Source of the DNA: DATAUK01 sp036268295
Lineage (GTDB): Bacteria; Actinomycetota; Actinomycetes; JAFAQI01
Direction: 5' to 3'
Assembly: GCA_036268295.1 (NCBI GenBank)
Contig: DATAUK010000005.1
Span: 54,462 to 118,461 of the forward strand
DNA length: 64,000 bases
The notes beneath the pieces were generated by a model. It worked only from the letters and a program-made list of their open reading frames with translations, was not told the DNA's origin and did not search any database. The position numbers were made by a program, and so were the translations under genes. Shown here in pieces: positions 24,891 through 33,735 of this stretch; position 1 is the first letter of the stretch; every line of letters starts with the position of its first letter.

Positions 24891-25619
24891 ATGGCCAAGC
24901 ACAGCAAGTCCTACACCGCCGCTGCCGCACTGATCGATCGCGAGCGGCTCTACGCGCCGCTCGAAGCGGTCCGGCTCGCTCAGAAGACCTCGACCACCAA
25001 GCGCTTCGACGCGACCGTCGAGGTGGCGATGGTTCTCGGCGTCGACCCCCGCAAGGCTGACCAGATGGTGCGTGGCACCGTCTCGTTGCCGCACGGCACC
25101 GGGAAGACAGCGCGGGTGGCGGTCTTCGCGACCGGTGAGAAGGCCGAGGAGGCGCGTGCCGCCGGAGCCGACATCGTCGGAGGCGACGAGCTGATCGAGC
25201 AGGTCGCGGGCGGAATGCTCGACTTCGACGCCGCCGTCTCGACCCCGGATCTGATGGGCAAGGTCGGTCGACTCGGCCGCGTCCTGGGCCCCCGCGGCCT
25301 GATGCCCAACCCGAAGACCGGCACGGTGACCATGGATGTTGGCAAGGCGGTCACGGACATCAAGGGCGGCAAGATCGAGTTCCGGGTCGACCGCCAGGCC
25401 AATCTGCACTTCGTGATCGGCAAGACGTCGTTCACCGACGTACAGCTGGTCGAGAACTATGCGACCGCGCTCGACGAGGTGCTGCGCTCGAAGCCGTCGT
25501 CAGCCAAGGGCCGTTACCTCAAGAAGGTCGCGGTTTCGACCACGATGGGTCCCGGCATCCTGGTCGACCCGACCCGTACCCGCAACCTGAGCGACGAGGG
25601 CGAGCAGACCGACGCCTAG
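24891..25619 (+). CDS. rplA: 50S ribosomal protein L1
   Basis: 242 residues. Recognised by KRFDATVEVAMVLGVDPRKA, GLMPNPKTGTVT and KGGKIEFRVDRQANLHFVIG. L1 builds the mobile L1 stalk and in many bacteria represses its own mRNA. A 78-base gap with a GAGAAAGAG site separates it from rplK. The last 10 residues (SDEGEQTDA) are non-conserved. Confidence 0.97.
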   Translation: MAKHSKSYTAAAALIDRERLYAPLEAVRLAQKTSTTKRFDATVEVAMVLGVDPRKADQMVRGTVSLPHGTGKTARVAVFATGEKAEEARAAGADIVGGDELIEQVAGGMLDFDAAVSTPDLMGKVGRLGRVLGPRGLMPNPKTGTVTMDVGKAVTDIKGGKIEFRVDRQANLHFVIGKTSFTDVQLVENYATALDEVLRSKPSSAKGRYLKKVAVSTTMGPGILVDPTRTRNLSDEGEQTDA

Positions 25620-25675
25620 CAGGTCGAGGCCTAGCCGCCGGCACGGCTGCTAGTGTCGATGACTACCGAAGATCG

Positions 25676-25813
25676 TTGGTCGTTGCCTGCATCCCGGGCG
25701 ACTGAAGGTCCCGCGAGAGCGGGCGTCCAGCGCAGGTGAGTGGAACGTCACGCCGTGGAGATACTCGCGGCTGCAACGCCCCGCGCGCCTCGCGCCGGGG
25801 CGTTTCTTCGTTT
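25676..25813 (+). promoter_or_regulatory. L10-type leader of rplJ with attenuator-like hairpin
   Basis: The rplA-rplJ gap holds an RNA leader. CCTGC (25686-25690) pairs GCAGG (25732-25736) around an inner CCCGC-GAGA-GCGGG hairpin (25710-25723), with ACTGAAGG between them, resembling the L10(L12)4-binding leader. Downstream, AACGCCCC-GCGCG (25775-25787) pairs CGCGC-C-GGGGCGTT (25791-25804), a 13-bp stem with one bulged base, followed by TCTTCGTTT: a probable intrinsic terminator. Together they suggest autoregulation of L10-L7/L12 by attenuation. Ends 40 bases before the rplJ ATG. Confidence 0.65.
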
Positions 25814-25853
25814 GCGCAGCACATCGAATGTCGTGACCACCGAAGGGAAAGCC

Positions 25854-26696
25854 ATGGTCAGGCCTGACAAGGCTGCCGCGGTCGCCGAGCTCACCGAGGC
25901 GTTCCGCGACTCATCTGCCGCGGTGCTCACCGAGTATCGAGGGCTGACGGTCGCCGAGCTCAAGACGCTGCGCCGCGCGCTGCACGGCAACGCGACCTAC
26001 GTCGTCGTCAAGAACACCCTGACGAAGATCGCCGCTAAGGCAGCTGGCGTTGAGTCCTTCGACGCGCTGCTCGAGGGGCCGTCCGCGATCGCGTTCATCA
26101 GTGGCGATCCGGTCGAGGTCGCCAAGGGGCTGCGAACCTTCGGGCGCGAGCACTCACATCTGGTCGTGAAGGGCGGCATCCTCGACGGCAAGCCGCTGAC
26201 CGCGGACGAGATCCGCCGACTGGCCGACCTGGAGTCGCGCGAGGTCCTGCTGGCGAAGTTCGCCGGTGGACTGCTCGCTCCGGCCCAGCAGCTCGCGACC
26301 GTGCTGGCTGCTCCGGCCGCCCAGCTGGCCCGGCTGCTCGGCGCGCTACAGGCCAAGCTGGCCGACGACCCGAACGCCCAGACCGGTGGCAACGGCGCGA
26401 GCGCCGCCGACCTGGCACCAGCGGCCGAGCCGGTCGAGGCCGAAGCTGCGCCTGAGTCGGCCGCCGAAGCTGAGGCTGACGCACCTTCCGAGCCCGAGGC
26501 CGCCGCGGAATCTGAGGCACCGGCTGAGCCCGAGGCTGCCGCGGAACCTGAGGCACCGGCTGAGCCCGAGCCCGCTGCCGAGGCGACCGCTGAGCCAGCA
26601 ACCGATGAGACCACCACCGATGAGACCACGACCGATGAGACCACGGACCAACCGACTAGCACCGACGGCGTCGCTGACGCGTCGACCGACAGCTGA
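25854..26696 (+). CDS. rplJ: 50S ribosomal protein L10 with long acidic C-terminal tail
   Basis: Anchors the L7/L12 stalk. 280 residues from the ATG with GAAGGGA 6 bases upstream; the open frame before it covers the leader RNA. The canonical part ends near residue 175 and includes SSAAVLTEYRGLTVAELKTL and VVVKNTLTKIA. The remaining 105 residues are almost only Ala, Glu, Pro, Thr and Asp, built from DNA repeats (26493-26564 and 26601-26645). Streptomyces and Mycobacterium L10 are about 175-180 residues, so the tail is unusual. Confidence 0.95.
   Translation: MVRPDKAAAVAELTEAFRDSSAAVLTEYRGLTVAELKTLRRALHGNATYVVVKNTLTKIAAKAAGVESFDALLEGPSAIAFISGDPVEVAKGLRTFGREHSHLVVKGGILDGKPLTADEIRRLADLESREVLLAKFAGGLLAPAQQLATVLAAPAAQLARLLGALQAKLADDPNAQTGGNGASAADLAPAAEPVEAEAAPESAAEAEADAPSEPEAAAESEAPAEPEAAAEPEAPAEPEPAAEATAEPATDETTTDETTTDETTDQPTSTDGVADASTDS
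26493..26645 (+). repeat. Tandem repeats inside the rplJ tail
   Basis: A 36-bp unit occurs twice (26493-26528, 26529-26564; 34 of 36 identical) and encodes the Pro/Glu/Ala repeat. A 15-bp unit occurs three times (26601-26615, 26616-26630, 26631-26645) and encodes TDETT. Both keep the reading frame, which suggests recent expansion of the L10 tail. Confidence 0.9.
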
Positions 26697-26713
26697 CACC
26701 GAAGGAGATCACC

Positions 26714-27103
26714 ATGCCCACCCTGACCAACGACGAGATCATCGAGGCGCTCAAAGCGAAGAGCCTCATCGAGATCTCAGAGCTTGTTAAGCAGTTCGAA
26801 GAGACCTTTGGCGTCTCGGCCGCAGCCCCGGTCGCGGTCGCGGCAGCCGGTGGCGGCGGCGGCGCGGCCGCTGCTGATGTCGAAGAGGAGAAGGACGAGT
26901 TTGACGTCATCCTCGAGGCAGCCGGCGAGAAGAAGATCCAGGTGATCAAGGTGGTACGTGAGCTGACCAGCCTGGGCCTGAAGGAAGCCAAGGACCTCGT
27001 TGACGGCGCTCCGAAGGCCGTCCTCGAGAAGGCCGCGAAGGAGTCTGCCGACAAGGCCAAGGAGGCCCTCGAGGGCGCCGGCGCCACAGTCACCGTCAAC
27101 TAG
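26714..27103 (+). CDS. rplL: 50S ribosomal protein L7/L12
   Basis: 129 residues. The N-terminal dimerisation helix region (IIEALKAKSLIEISELVKQF) is followed by an Ala/Gly hinge that includes GGGGGAAAADVEEE, then the factor-binding C-terminal domain IQVIKVVRELTSLGLKEAKD. Recruits EF-Tu and EF-G to the ribosome. AAGGAG lies before the ATG, 17 bases after rplJ. A strong terminator follows. Confidence 0.97.
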   Translation: MPTLTNDEIIEALKAKSLIEISELVKQFEETFGVSAAAPVAVAAAGGGGGAAAADVEEEKDEFDVILEAAGEKKIQVIKVVRELTSLGLKEAKDLVDGAPKAVLEKAAKESADKAKEALEGAGATVTVN

Positions 27104-27125
27104 CTCCCGCGCACTCTCCGCTCAT

Positions 27126-27158
27126 AAGGGCGGCCATCGCCTCGCGATGGCCGCCCTT
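27126..27158 (+). terminator. Strong hairpin terminator after rplL
   Basis: Perfect 15-bp stem, arms 27126-27140 and 27144-27158, with a CTC loop, followed by GCTGTTGTG. It cleanly separates the ribosomal stalk operon from the mce operon downstream. Confidence 0.9.
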
Positions 27159-27415
27159 GCTGTTGTGTCCCGCTACAGTCATGAACGCGCCGTTAACGGC
27201 AGCCTTCCCCCGGGTTTCGCACCTCGCTGCACAAGCCAGGATTGGCACGGCGGGGTGGATGGTAGATAGGGGTTACGGGGCAGTAATGTCACGCAGTGTG
27301 ACCGGTCTCACAGGAGTCTTGTCGCCGACGTCGAAGTTGATCGTCGTGCTCACCGACTCCGCGGTTCCGGCGGCATCGACGAGCCACGACAACAGGCTTG
27401 GAAGGCAGGACCGGC

Positions 27416-28708
27416 GTGGGCGTTGAAGTCAAAGTCGAGGGCCTGACGAAGTCCTTCGGCCGCCAGGTCATCTGGGAGGACGTCACTCTCACGCTCCCCA
27501 AGGGCGAGATCTCGGTCCTGCTCGGCCCGTCCGGCACCGGAAAGTCGGTGTTTCTCAAGCACCTGATCGGCCTGCTGCGCCCAGATCGGGGCCACGTCTA
27601 CATCGAGGGCAAGGACGTCCCGAACGTCTCGGAGAAGCATCTCTATGAGGTGCGCAAGATGTTCGGCGTGCTTTTCCAGGACGGCGCGCTGTTCGGCTCG
27701 ATGACGATCTACGACAACGTCGCCTTCCCGCTGCGCGAGCACACTAAGAAGAGCGAGTCGGACATCCGCAAGATCGCGATGGAGAAGCTCGAGCTCACCG
27801 GCCTGATCGGCGCCGAGCAGAAGCTTCCCGGCGAGATCTCCGGCGGCATGCGCAAGCGGGCCGGCCTGGCTCGGGCGTTGGTGCTCGACCCGGAGATCCT
27901 GCTCTTCGACGAGCCCGACTCCGGCCTTGACCCGGTCCGTACGGCGTACCTCAACCAGCTCATCGTCGATCTGAACGCGCAGATCGAGGCGACGATGCTC
28001 ATCGTCACCCACGACGTCAACACCGCCCGGACCGTTCCGGACAACATCGGCCTGCTCTACCGCCGCCACCTCGCGATGTTCGGCCCGCGCGAGATGCTGC
28101 TGTCGAGCCAGGAGCCGGTGGTCCGGCAGTTCCTCAACGCCCGTCGACAAGGCCCGATCGGCATGGCGGAGGAGAAGGACGCCGCCGAGCTCGAGGCCGA
28201 GAAGGACGAGGAAGAGGGCCCGCCGCTGCCGCCGATCCCGCCGCAGATCCTGCCGAGCAGCGGCGTCAAGCGGCCGACCCAGCCCGAGCCGGGCAAGTGG
28301 CTTCACGACAACAACGTCACGCCGCCAGGCGGCTCGTTCACCGGGCATGAGGACTACGGCGACCCGGACGCACCTCCGGTGAAGGTCCCGTCGATGGCGC
28401 CCGACGCCCCGGGCGCAGCGCCTCGGGAGCGGGTTGTCGTGAGCGAGAAAAAGGCTGCCGCCGACGAGCGAACCTCGAAGCCTGACGGCGTTGCCGCGCT
28501 CCGAGGCAAGTCGTCTAGCAAGCCGGCCGCCGAGTCCAAGGCCGCGGCGAAAGCGGCCAAGGCCGCGCCCGCAAAATCGGCAAAATCGGCGGCCAAGAAA
28601 TCTGCGTCGAAGGCCGCGGCCAAGGCTGCGAAGCCGGCAGCAACCAAACCCGCCACATCCAAGGCGACCGCAACCACGGCGGCCGGCCGGCGGCGGCGCA
28701 CCTCGTGA
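27416..28708 (+). CDS. mceG: Mce transporter ATPase (MceG/Mkl-like) with Lys/Ala-rich tail
   Basis: ABC ATPase that powers Mce lipid importers. 430 residues. Walker A GPSGTGKS near residue 39, signature SGGMRKRAGLARAL near 143, Walker B ILLFDEPDSGLD near 160, H-loop IVTHDV. After the domain (about residue 250) comes an acidic Pro-rich stretch, then from about residue 345 a tail of Lys-Ala-Ser repeats (KAAPAKSAKSAAKKSASKAA) like histone H1 tails. The GTG start has AAGGCAGGA upstream. The 257-base region before it shows no certain promoter. The stop overlaps the first permease (GTGA). In M. tuberculosis Mkl/MceG (Rv0655) lies near rplL-rpoB but away from mce genes. Confidence 0.92.
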   Translation: MGVEVKVEGLTKSFGRQVIWEDVTLTLPKGEISVLLGPSGTGKSVFLKHLIGLLRPDRGHVYIEGKDVPNVSEKHLYEVRKMFGVLFQDGALFGSMTIYDNVAFPLREHTKKSESDIRKIAMEKLELTGLIGAEQKLPGEISGGMRKRAGLARALVLDPEILLFDEPDSGLDPVRTAYLNQLIVDLNAQIEATMLIVTHDVNTARTVPDNIGLLYRRHLAMFGPREMLLSSQEPVVRQFLNARRQGPIGMAEEKDAAELEAEKDEEEGPPLPPIPPQILPSSGVKRPTQPEPGKWLHDNNVTPPGGSFTGHEDYGDPDAPPVKVPSMAPDAPGAAPRERVVVSEKKAAADERTSKPDGVAALRGKSSSKPAAESKAAAKAAKAAPAKSAKSAAKKSASKAAAKAAKPAATKPATSKATATTAAGRRRRTS

Positions 28709-29493
28709 GTTCGGCGAGTGTCGCTGCGCCGTTCCGCGCCAGCGGCAGTTTCTTCGCGATGTGTCTCGACACATTGGTGCAGTTCGGGCGCTCGGTGCGC
28801 CACCTGCGCTTTCAGTGGCGGGAGATGATCGAGCAGGCCTGGTTCATCGCGAGCGTCACGATCCTGCCGACCGCGCTGGTGTCGATTCCGTTCGGTGCGG
28901 TCATCGCGCTCCAGATCGGCAACCTCTCGCGCCAGGTCGGCGCGCAGTCCTTCACCGGGTCGGCCGCGGTGCTCGCGATCCTTCGCGAGGCAGCTCCGAT
29001 CGTCTGCGCGCTGTTGATCTCCGGTGCCGGCGGGTCAGCCATCTGCGCCGACCTCGGCAGCCGCAAGATCCGCGACGAGATCGACGCTATGGAGGTGCTC
29101 GGCATCTCCCCGATCGAGCGGCTCGTCGTTCCGCGAGTCGCGGCGTGCATGATCGTCGCGGTCCTGCTCAACGGCCTCGTCTCGGTGGTCGGCGTCATCG
29201 GCGGCTATGTCTTCAACGTCATGCTGCAGCACGGCACGCCCGGTGCCTACATCCAGTCGTTCACCGCCCTCGCCCAGCTCCCCGACCTCTACGTCGGGGA
29301 GTTCAAAGCCCTGCTGTTCGGGATGATGGCGGCGCTGGTCGCGTCCTACAAGGGCCTCAACCCCAAGGGCGGCCCGAAAGGTGTCGGCGACGCCGTCAAC
29401 CAGTCCGTGATCATCGGCTTCATGTTGTTGTTCGTCATCAACTTCGTGATCACCGAGATCTACTTCACCGTCATCCCGCAGAAGACGCTCTGA
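28705..29493 (+). CDS. MlaE/YrbE-type permease, first copy (YrbEA)
   Basis: Integral membrane permease of the Mce system, 262 residues, DUF140/MlaE fold. An N-terminal amphipathic segment (GRSVRHLRFQWREMIEQAWF) precedes five or six hydrophobic helices; the conserved cytosolic EExxG-like coupling region is RDEIDAMEVLGISPIERLV near residue 125. It should form a heterodimer with the next gene and bind the ATPase. GTG start inside the ATPase stop, and a 1-base overlap with the second permease. Confidence 0.92.
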   Translation: MSSASVAAPFRASGSFFAMCLDTLVQFGRSVRHLRFQWREMIEQAWFIASVTILPTALVSIPFGAVIALQIGNLSRQVGAQSFTGSAAVLAILREAAPIVCALLISGAGGSAICADLGSRKIRDEIDAMEVLGISPIERLVVPRVAACMIVAVLLNGLVSVVGVIGGYVFNVMLQHGTPGAYIQSFTALAQLPDLYVGEFKALLFGMMAALVASYKGLNPKGGPKGVGDAVNQSVIIGFMLLFVINFVITEIYFTVIPQKTL

Positions 29494-30359
29494 TGGCCGG
29501 GACCACGTCGCTGCCGCGACCGGTGCGCGGTGTCGCCCGCGTCGTGAGCGCACCTGTGACCGGAGTCCTGTCCGGGCTGGAGAAAGGTGGCGAGCAGCTC
29601 TCGTTCTACCTGCGGTCGCTCGGCTGGTTCTGGCGGACGCTGAGGTCCTACAAGAAAGAGGTCGTGCGCCTCATAGCCGACGTCAGCCTCGGCTCCGGGG
29701 GTCTGGCGCTGATCGGCGGAAGCGTTGGAGTGGTCGCGTTCCTCACGTTCTTCACCGGGACCGAGGTCGGTCTCGAGGGCTATCAGGGTCTTCAGCAGAT
29801 CGGCATCGCGGCGTTCGCCGGCTTCATCTCCGCCTACTTCAACACCCGCGAGATTGCACCGATCGTCGCCGGTCTCGCACTGACTGCGACCGTGGGCGCC
29901 GGCTTCACCGCGCAGCTCGGGGCGATGCGAATCAGTGAGGAGATCGATGCGCTCGAGGTTATGGGCGTCCCCTCGATTCCCTACCTCGTCACCACCCGCC
30001 TGATCGCCGGCCTCGTCGCGGTCGTTCCGCTCTACGTGGTCGGGCTGGTCTCGTCGTACTTCTCGACCCGGCTGATTGTGACGCTGTATTTCCACCAGTC
30101 CGGTGGCACCTACGACCACTACTTCCACACCTTCTTGGTGCCGACTGACGTCCTCTACTCGTTCCTGAAGATCATCATCTTCGCGATCGTGATCATGCTG
30201 ATCCACTGCTACTACGGCTACTACGCCAGCGGTGGGCCTGCCGGTGTCGGGGTTGCAGTGGGTCGCGCAGTGCGGACCTCGATCGTCGCGATCAACGTCA
30301 TCGACCTGTTCCTGAGTCTCATGCTGTGGGGCGCCAGTACGACGGTCCGGATCGCCTGA
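29493..30359 (+). CDS. MlaE/YrbE-type permease, second copy (YrbEB)
   Basis: 288 residues, second half of the permease pair. It has an extra N-terminal stretch of about 45 residues before GWFWRTLRSYKKEVVRLIAD, then the coupling segment SEEIDALEVMGVPSIPYLVT near residue 150, the match to the first copy. Several membrane helices follow, ending ALMLWGAS-like near the stop. The ATG shares TGATG with the end of the first permease, and its stop overlaps mceA in the same way. Confidence 0.92.
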   Translation: MAGTTSLPRPVRGVARVVSAPVTGVLSGLEKGGEQLSFYLRSLGWFWRTLRSYKKEVVRLIADVSLGSGGLALIGGSVGVVAFLTFFTGTEVGLEGYQGLQQIGIAAFAGFISAYFNTREIAPIVAGLALTATVGAGFTAQLGAMRISEEIDALEVMGVPSIPYLVTTRLIAGLVAVVPLYVVGLVSSYFSTRLIVTLYFHQSGGTYDHYFHTFLVPTDVLYSFLKIIIFAIVIMLIHCYYGYYASGGPAGVGVAVGRAVRTSIVAINVIDLFLSLMLWGASTTVRIA

Positions 30360-31696
30360 TGGCGCGCTCGGAAGCGGGCCTTCGCGCGCTCCGGCGCGTG
30401 CAGGGACTGGTTTTCCTGCTCGTCATCGTGCTGCTGCTCGGCTTGACCGTCGCGGTCTACGACAAGAAGCTGCCGTGGCAGGCGACCGACGACGTGAAGG
30501 TTTCAGCGTTCCGGATCGGCAACCAGCTGATCCTGCCTGCGGATGTCGACTACAACGGCGTGCTGGTCGGCCGGGTCAACTCGGTCAACAGCAACGGCAC
30601 CACAGCGACGCTCAACCTGCAGCTCTCCAAGTCGCTGATCTCCAAGATCCCGAGCAACGTGATCGCCCGGATCCTGCCGAAGACGCTCTTCGGCGAGAAG
30701 TACGTCGACCTCGTCAACTCGGCAACGCCGTCGTCGACGCCGCTCGCCGCGGGCCAGGTCATCCCTGAGGACCGGTCGCACACCGCCGTCGAGCTGCAAA
30801 CCGTGTTCTCCAAGCTGATCCCGGTGCTGCGAGCGGTCAATCCCACCGACTTGTCGGTCGCGCTGTCGAACACCGCGGAGGCGTTGAAAGGCCGGGGTAA
30901 CGAGCTCGGCGAGAACCTCGCGCTGATCAACCGATACTTTGGCGCGCTCAACCAGGATCTGCCCAACATCCAGCACGACATCGGTGCGCTCGCAGACCTC
31001 GCGAGCAACTATGCCGACGCCGCCCCCGATCTGCTCAACATCCTGCGCAACTTCTCGGTGACTGCGAAGACTTTCACCGTCAAGCAGGACACCTACGCGC
31101 AGTTCCTTGCCGGGACGGCAGGGTTTGCGACCACGGCGACGAATGTTTTGAAGACCAACGGTCCTGGTCTGATCCAGCTGGCGCACTCCAGTGTCGCGCC
31201 ACTGAACCTGTTGGCGAGTTACTCGATCGTGCTCGAGTGCCTTCCGAAGGGACTGGCGATTTTCGACCGGCAGCGTCTTGAGCACGCCTTCCAGGGCGGC
31301 GAGCTGCACATCGACCTGATCCCGGTGAACGACCGCGGCGCCTACACCGCTGCCGACAAGCCGTCGATCAAGGACTACACCGACACGGTGCTGCCGGCGA
31401 ACTGCTACGGCCTGCCCTACGGCAGCCACGGACTGCACCCCGAGAACACCAAGTACCCGTTCACCCCGGGTGGCAACTACTCCAAGGGCGGCGTCATCGG
31501 CGGCACCTCGGCGCTGAGCACCGCCAGTGCCACCACGCCGGGCACCGCGGGTTCTACCGCAGGTGTCGGGTCGCCGGCTGAGCAGAAGCAGATCTCAGCG
31601 CTGCTCGACGAGATCGCCGGCGGCTCCTCGTCGCCCGCCGGACTCAACGACTTGCTGTTGGGGCCAATGCTGCGCGGCATGGCGGTGGGCCCGTGA
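30359..31696 (+). CDS. mceA: MCE family protein, position A
   Basis: 445 residues. One N-terminal membrane helix (LVFLLVIVLLLGLTVAVYDK), then the MCE domain (about 45-125: VDYNGVLVGRVNSVNSNGTT, LFGEKYVDLV), a long helical domain (about 140-330) and a Thr/Ser/Gly-rich C-terminus. The MCE domain lacks the usual leading G-x-x-V-R-x-x-G form and reads VDYNGVLVG. It is the first substrate-binding subunit of a heterohexameric lipid needle. ATG at 30359 in the TGATG overlap. Confidence 0.88.
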   Translation: MARSEAGLRALRRVQGLVFLLVIVLLLGLTVAVYDKKLPWQATDDVKVSAFRIGNQLILPADVDYNGVLVGRVNSVNSNGTTATLNLQLSKSLISKIPSNVIARILPKTLFGEKYVDLVNSATPSSTPLAAGQVIPEDRSHTAVELQTVFSKLIPVLRAVNPTDLSVALSNTAEALKGRGNELGENLALINRYFGALNQDLPNIQHDIGALADLASNYADAAPDLLNILRNFSVTAKTFTVKQDTYAQFLAGTAGFATTATNVLKTNGPGLIQLAHSSVAPLNLLASYSIVLECLPKGLAIFDRQRLEHAFQGGELHIDLIPVNDRGAYTAADKPSIKDYTDTVLPANCYGLPYGSHGLHPENTKYPFTPGGNYSKGGVIGGTSALSTASATTPGTAGSTAGVGSPAEQKQISALLDEIAGGSSSPAGLNDLLLGPMLRGMAVGP

Positions 31697-32748
31697 AAGG
31701 CAAGACGCTCGGCGCCGCCGTAAAGCTCGTGATCTTCGCTGTCGTCACCGTGCTGGCGACAGCGGTGCTCGGCGTGGTGGTCAGCAACCGGACGTTCGGC
31801 CCGACTCATACCTACCGGGCGGTGTTCAGCGACGCCACGGATCTGCTGAGTGGCAACGACGTCCGTCTTGCCGGCGTACGGGTTGGCACGGTGAAGTCGA
31901 TCAAAGTGGTGCCGGAGACCGTCAACGGCTCGACCGCCGACGAGGCCGAAGTCTCGTTCAGCGTCGACAAGGACGTCCCGATCACGACCAGCACCCATTT
32001 CGAGATCCACTACCTCAACCTGGTCGGTCAGCGCTACGTCGACGTGGTCGAGACCCCCGGCAGCGCCGCGACTCAGAACCCGAGCGCCGTCATCGACGCT
32101 GCCCGAACCGCGCCGGCGGTCGACCTGACCGCGCTGTTCAACGGCTTCAAGCCGTTGTTCCAGGCGTTGACCCCCGCCGACGTCAACAGCTTCGCCCTCG
32201 AAATCATCAAGACGCTGCAAGGCGAGGGCGGCACAGTTCAGAGCCTGCTTGCGCAGACCGCGTCGCTGACCAACACGGTGGCCAACCGTGATGCCGTGAT
32301 CGGGCAGGTCATCGCCAACCTCGACACCGTCCTCGGCACCGTCCAGCAGCGCAACGCCGGACTCAACGAGACGATCGTGCAGCTGCAGCGTCTGGTGAGC
32401 GGGCTTGCCGGCGACCGCAACACGATCTCCTCCTCGCTGTCCAACATCGACTCGCTGGCATCCAGCACCAGTCAGCTGATCGCCGGCGTCCGGCCCTACC
32501 TACCCTCCGATCTGAGCTCGCTGGCGAAGCTGGCCAACAACCTCAACACCACCAAGGACTCCGACGGCCAGAACACGTTGTCGGGATTCCTGCAGCGAGA
32601 GCCCGCCAAGCTGAACCGGATCATCCGCACCGCGAGCTACGGCGGCCACTTCAACTTCTGGCTGTGCTCTCTCAACCTTGCCGGCCTTCCCTACCTGTTG
32701 GCGCCGATCCCCACTGCCGCCCCGTCCTCGTGTCCGGCGGCGAACTGA
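31693..32748 (+). CDS. mceB: MCE family protein, position B
   Basis: 351 residues. N-terminal helix KLVIFAVVTVLATAVLGVVV, then the MCE domain with SGNDVRLAGVRVGTVKSIKV near 55-75 and LNLVGQRYVDVVE near 110, and a helical region from 150 with LNETIVQLQRLVSGLAGDRN. The C-terminus contains WLCSLNLAGLPYLL near residue 330, with cysteines typical of MceB. GTG start in a GTGA overlap with mceA. Confidence 0.9.
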   Translation: MKGKTLGAAVKLVIFAVVTVLATAVLGVVVSNRTFGPTHTYRAVFSDATDLLSGNDVRLAGVRVGTVKSIKVVPETVNGSTADEAEVSFSVDKDVPITTSTHFEIHYLNLVGQRYVDVVETPGSAATQNPSAVIDAARTAPAVDLTALFNGFKPLFQALTPADVNSFALEIIKTLQGEGGTVQSLLAQTASLTNTVANRDAVIGQVIANLDTVLGTVQQRNAGLNETIVQLQRLVSGLAGDRNTISSSLSNIDSLASSTSQLIAGVRPYLPSDLSSLAKLANNLNTTKDSDGQNTLSGFLQREPAKLNRIIRTASYGGHFNFWLCSLNLAGLPYLLAPIPTAAPSSCPAAN

Positions 32749-33719
32749 TGAAGCCATTCCGCGAGCGCAATCCGCTGCCGATCGGGATCATCGGCGTGCT
32801 GGTGATCCTCGGGTTCCTCGCCGTCGGCCTCGAGGCGGGCAACCTGCCGTTCATCAACAGTGGCCACACCGTCTACGCCAACTTCGCGGACGCGGCTGGT
32901 TTGCAGAACGGCGACAACGTCCGGGTCGCCGGAGTGTTGGTCGGCAAGGTGAAGTCGGTCAAGCTCGACGGCAACGTGGTCAAGGTCGGCATGAAGGTCA
33001 ACGGCAGCACCCATGTCGACGCCGGCTCCAAGGCCGCCATCAAGATCGAGACCCTGCTCGGCCAGGTCTACGTCGCGTTGCAGCCGACCGGCACGACGGC
33101 GTTGCCGCACAACACGATCGTGGTCGCAGACACGACCACCCCTACGTCGATCACGACTGCGTTCACCGGCCTCGGCGAGCGGGCCGGCGAGATCAACGTC
33201 AACCAGCTGGCCGAGTCCTTCGACGTACTCGCGAGCACGTTCAAGAACACCCCGGGCGACGTGCGCAGCTCACTGACCGGCCTCGAACGGCTCTCGGCGA
33301 CCATCGCCTCGCGCAACGCCCAGCTGACGGCGCTGCTCGGCCACACCAACGTGGTGACGAACACGCTGGCAACCCATGACGCGCAGATCGCCAAGCTGAT
33401 CAACGACTCGAACCTCATCCTCGACACCGTCAACCAGCAACGCAGGGTGATCCACACGTTGCTGATCGACACCAGCAAGCTCTCGCATCAGCTGACCAGC
33501 CTGGTCGCCGAGAACCGGGCGGTCATCGGCCCGGCGCTGATCAAGCTCAACGGCACGCTCACGATTTTGCGTACCAACCAGAAGAACCTCGACGAGACGG
33601 TCCACCTGGTCGCGCCCTTCGTCCGCAACTTCACCGACACCCTCGGCAACGGCCGCTGGTTCGAGACCGTGATCGCCAACATCACCGATGTCGGTCCTGC
33701 GGGGCTAAAAACCCCATGA
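32748..33719 (+). CDS. mceC: MCE family protein, position C
   Basis: 323 residues. N-terminus MKPFRERNPLPIGIIGVLVI, a form shared by MceC proteins, with the membrane helix at 13-35; MCE domain LQNGDNVRVAGVLVGKVKSV near 55; LLGQVYVALQPTG near 105; then helical segments to the C-terminus. TGATG overlap with mceB. A 16-base gap with GGAGG follows before mceD, one of two non-overlapping junctions in this run. Confidence 0.9.
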   Translation: MKPFRERNPLPIGIIGVLVILGFLAVGLEAGNLPFINSGHTVYANFADAAGLQNGDNVRVAGVLVGKVKSVKLDGNVVKVGMKVNGSTHVDAGSKAAIKIETLLGQVYVALQPTGTTALPHNTIVVADTTTPTSITTAFTGLGERAGEINVNQLAESFDVLASTFKNTPGDVRSSLTGLERLSATIASRNAQLTALLGHTNVVTNTLATHDAQIAKLINDSNLILDTVNQQRRVIHTLLIDTSKLSHQLTSLVAENRAVIGPALIKLNGTLTILRTNQKNLDETVHLVAPFVRNFTDTLGNGRWFETVIANITDVGPAGLKTP

Positions 33720-33735
33720 CGGAGGTGAGCGACTA

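Noticed and set aside
27157..27426. 89-residue open frame between rplL and the Mce ATPase
   Set aside because: No ribosome site, no family similarity, and it runs into the ATPase start in another frame. Treated as non-coding.
28491..29492. Extended frame that would fuse upstream text to the second YrbE permease
   Set aside because: The upstream part is out-of-frame text through the ATPase tail and first permease. The ATG at 29493 in a TGATG overlap fits the family start.
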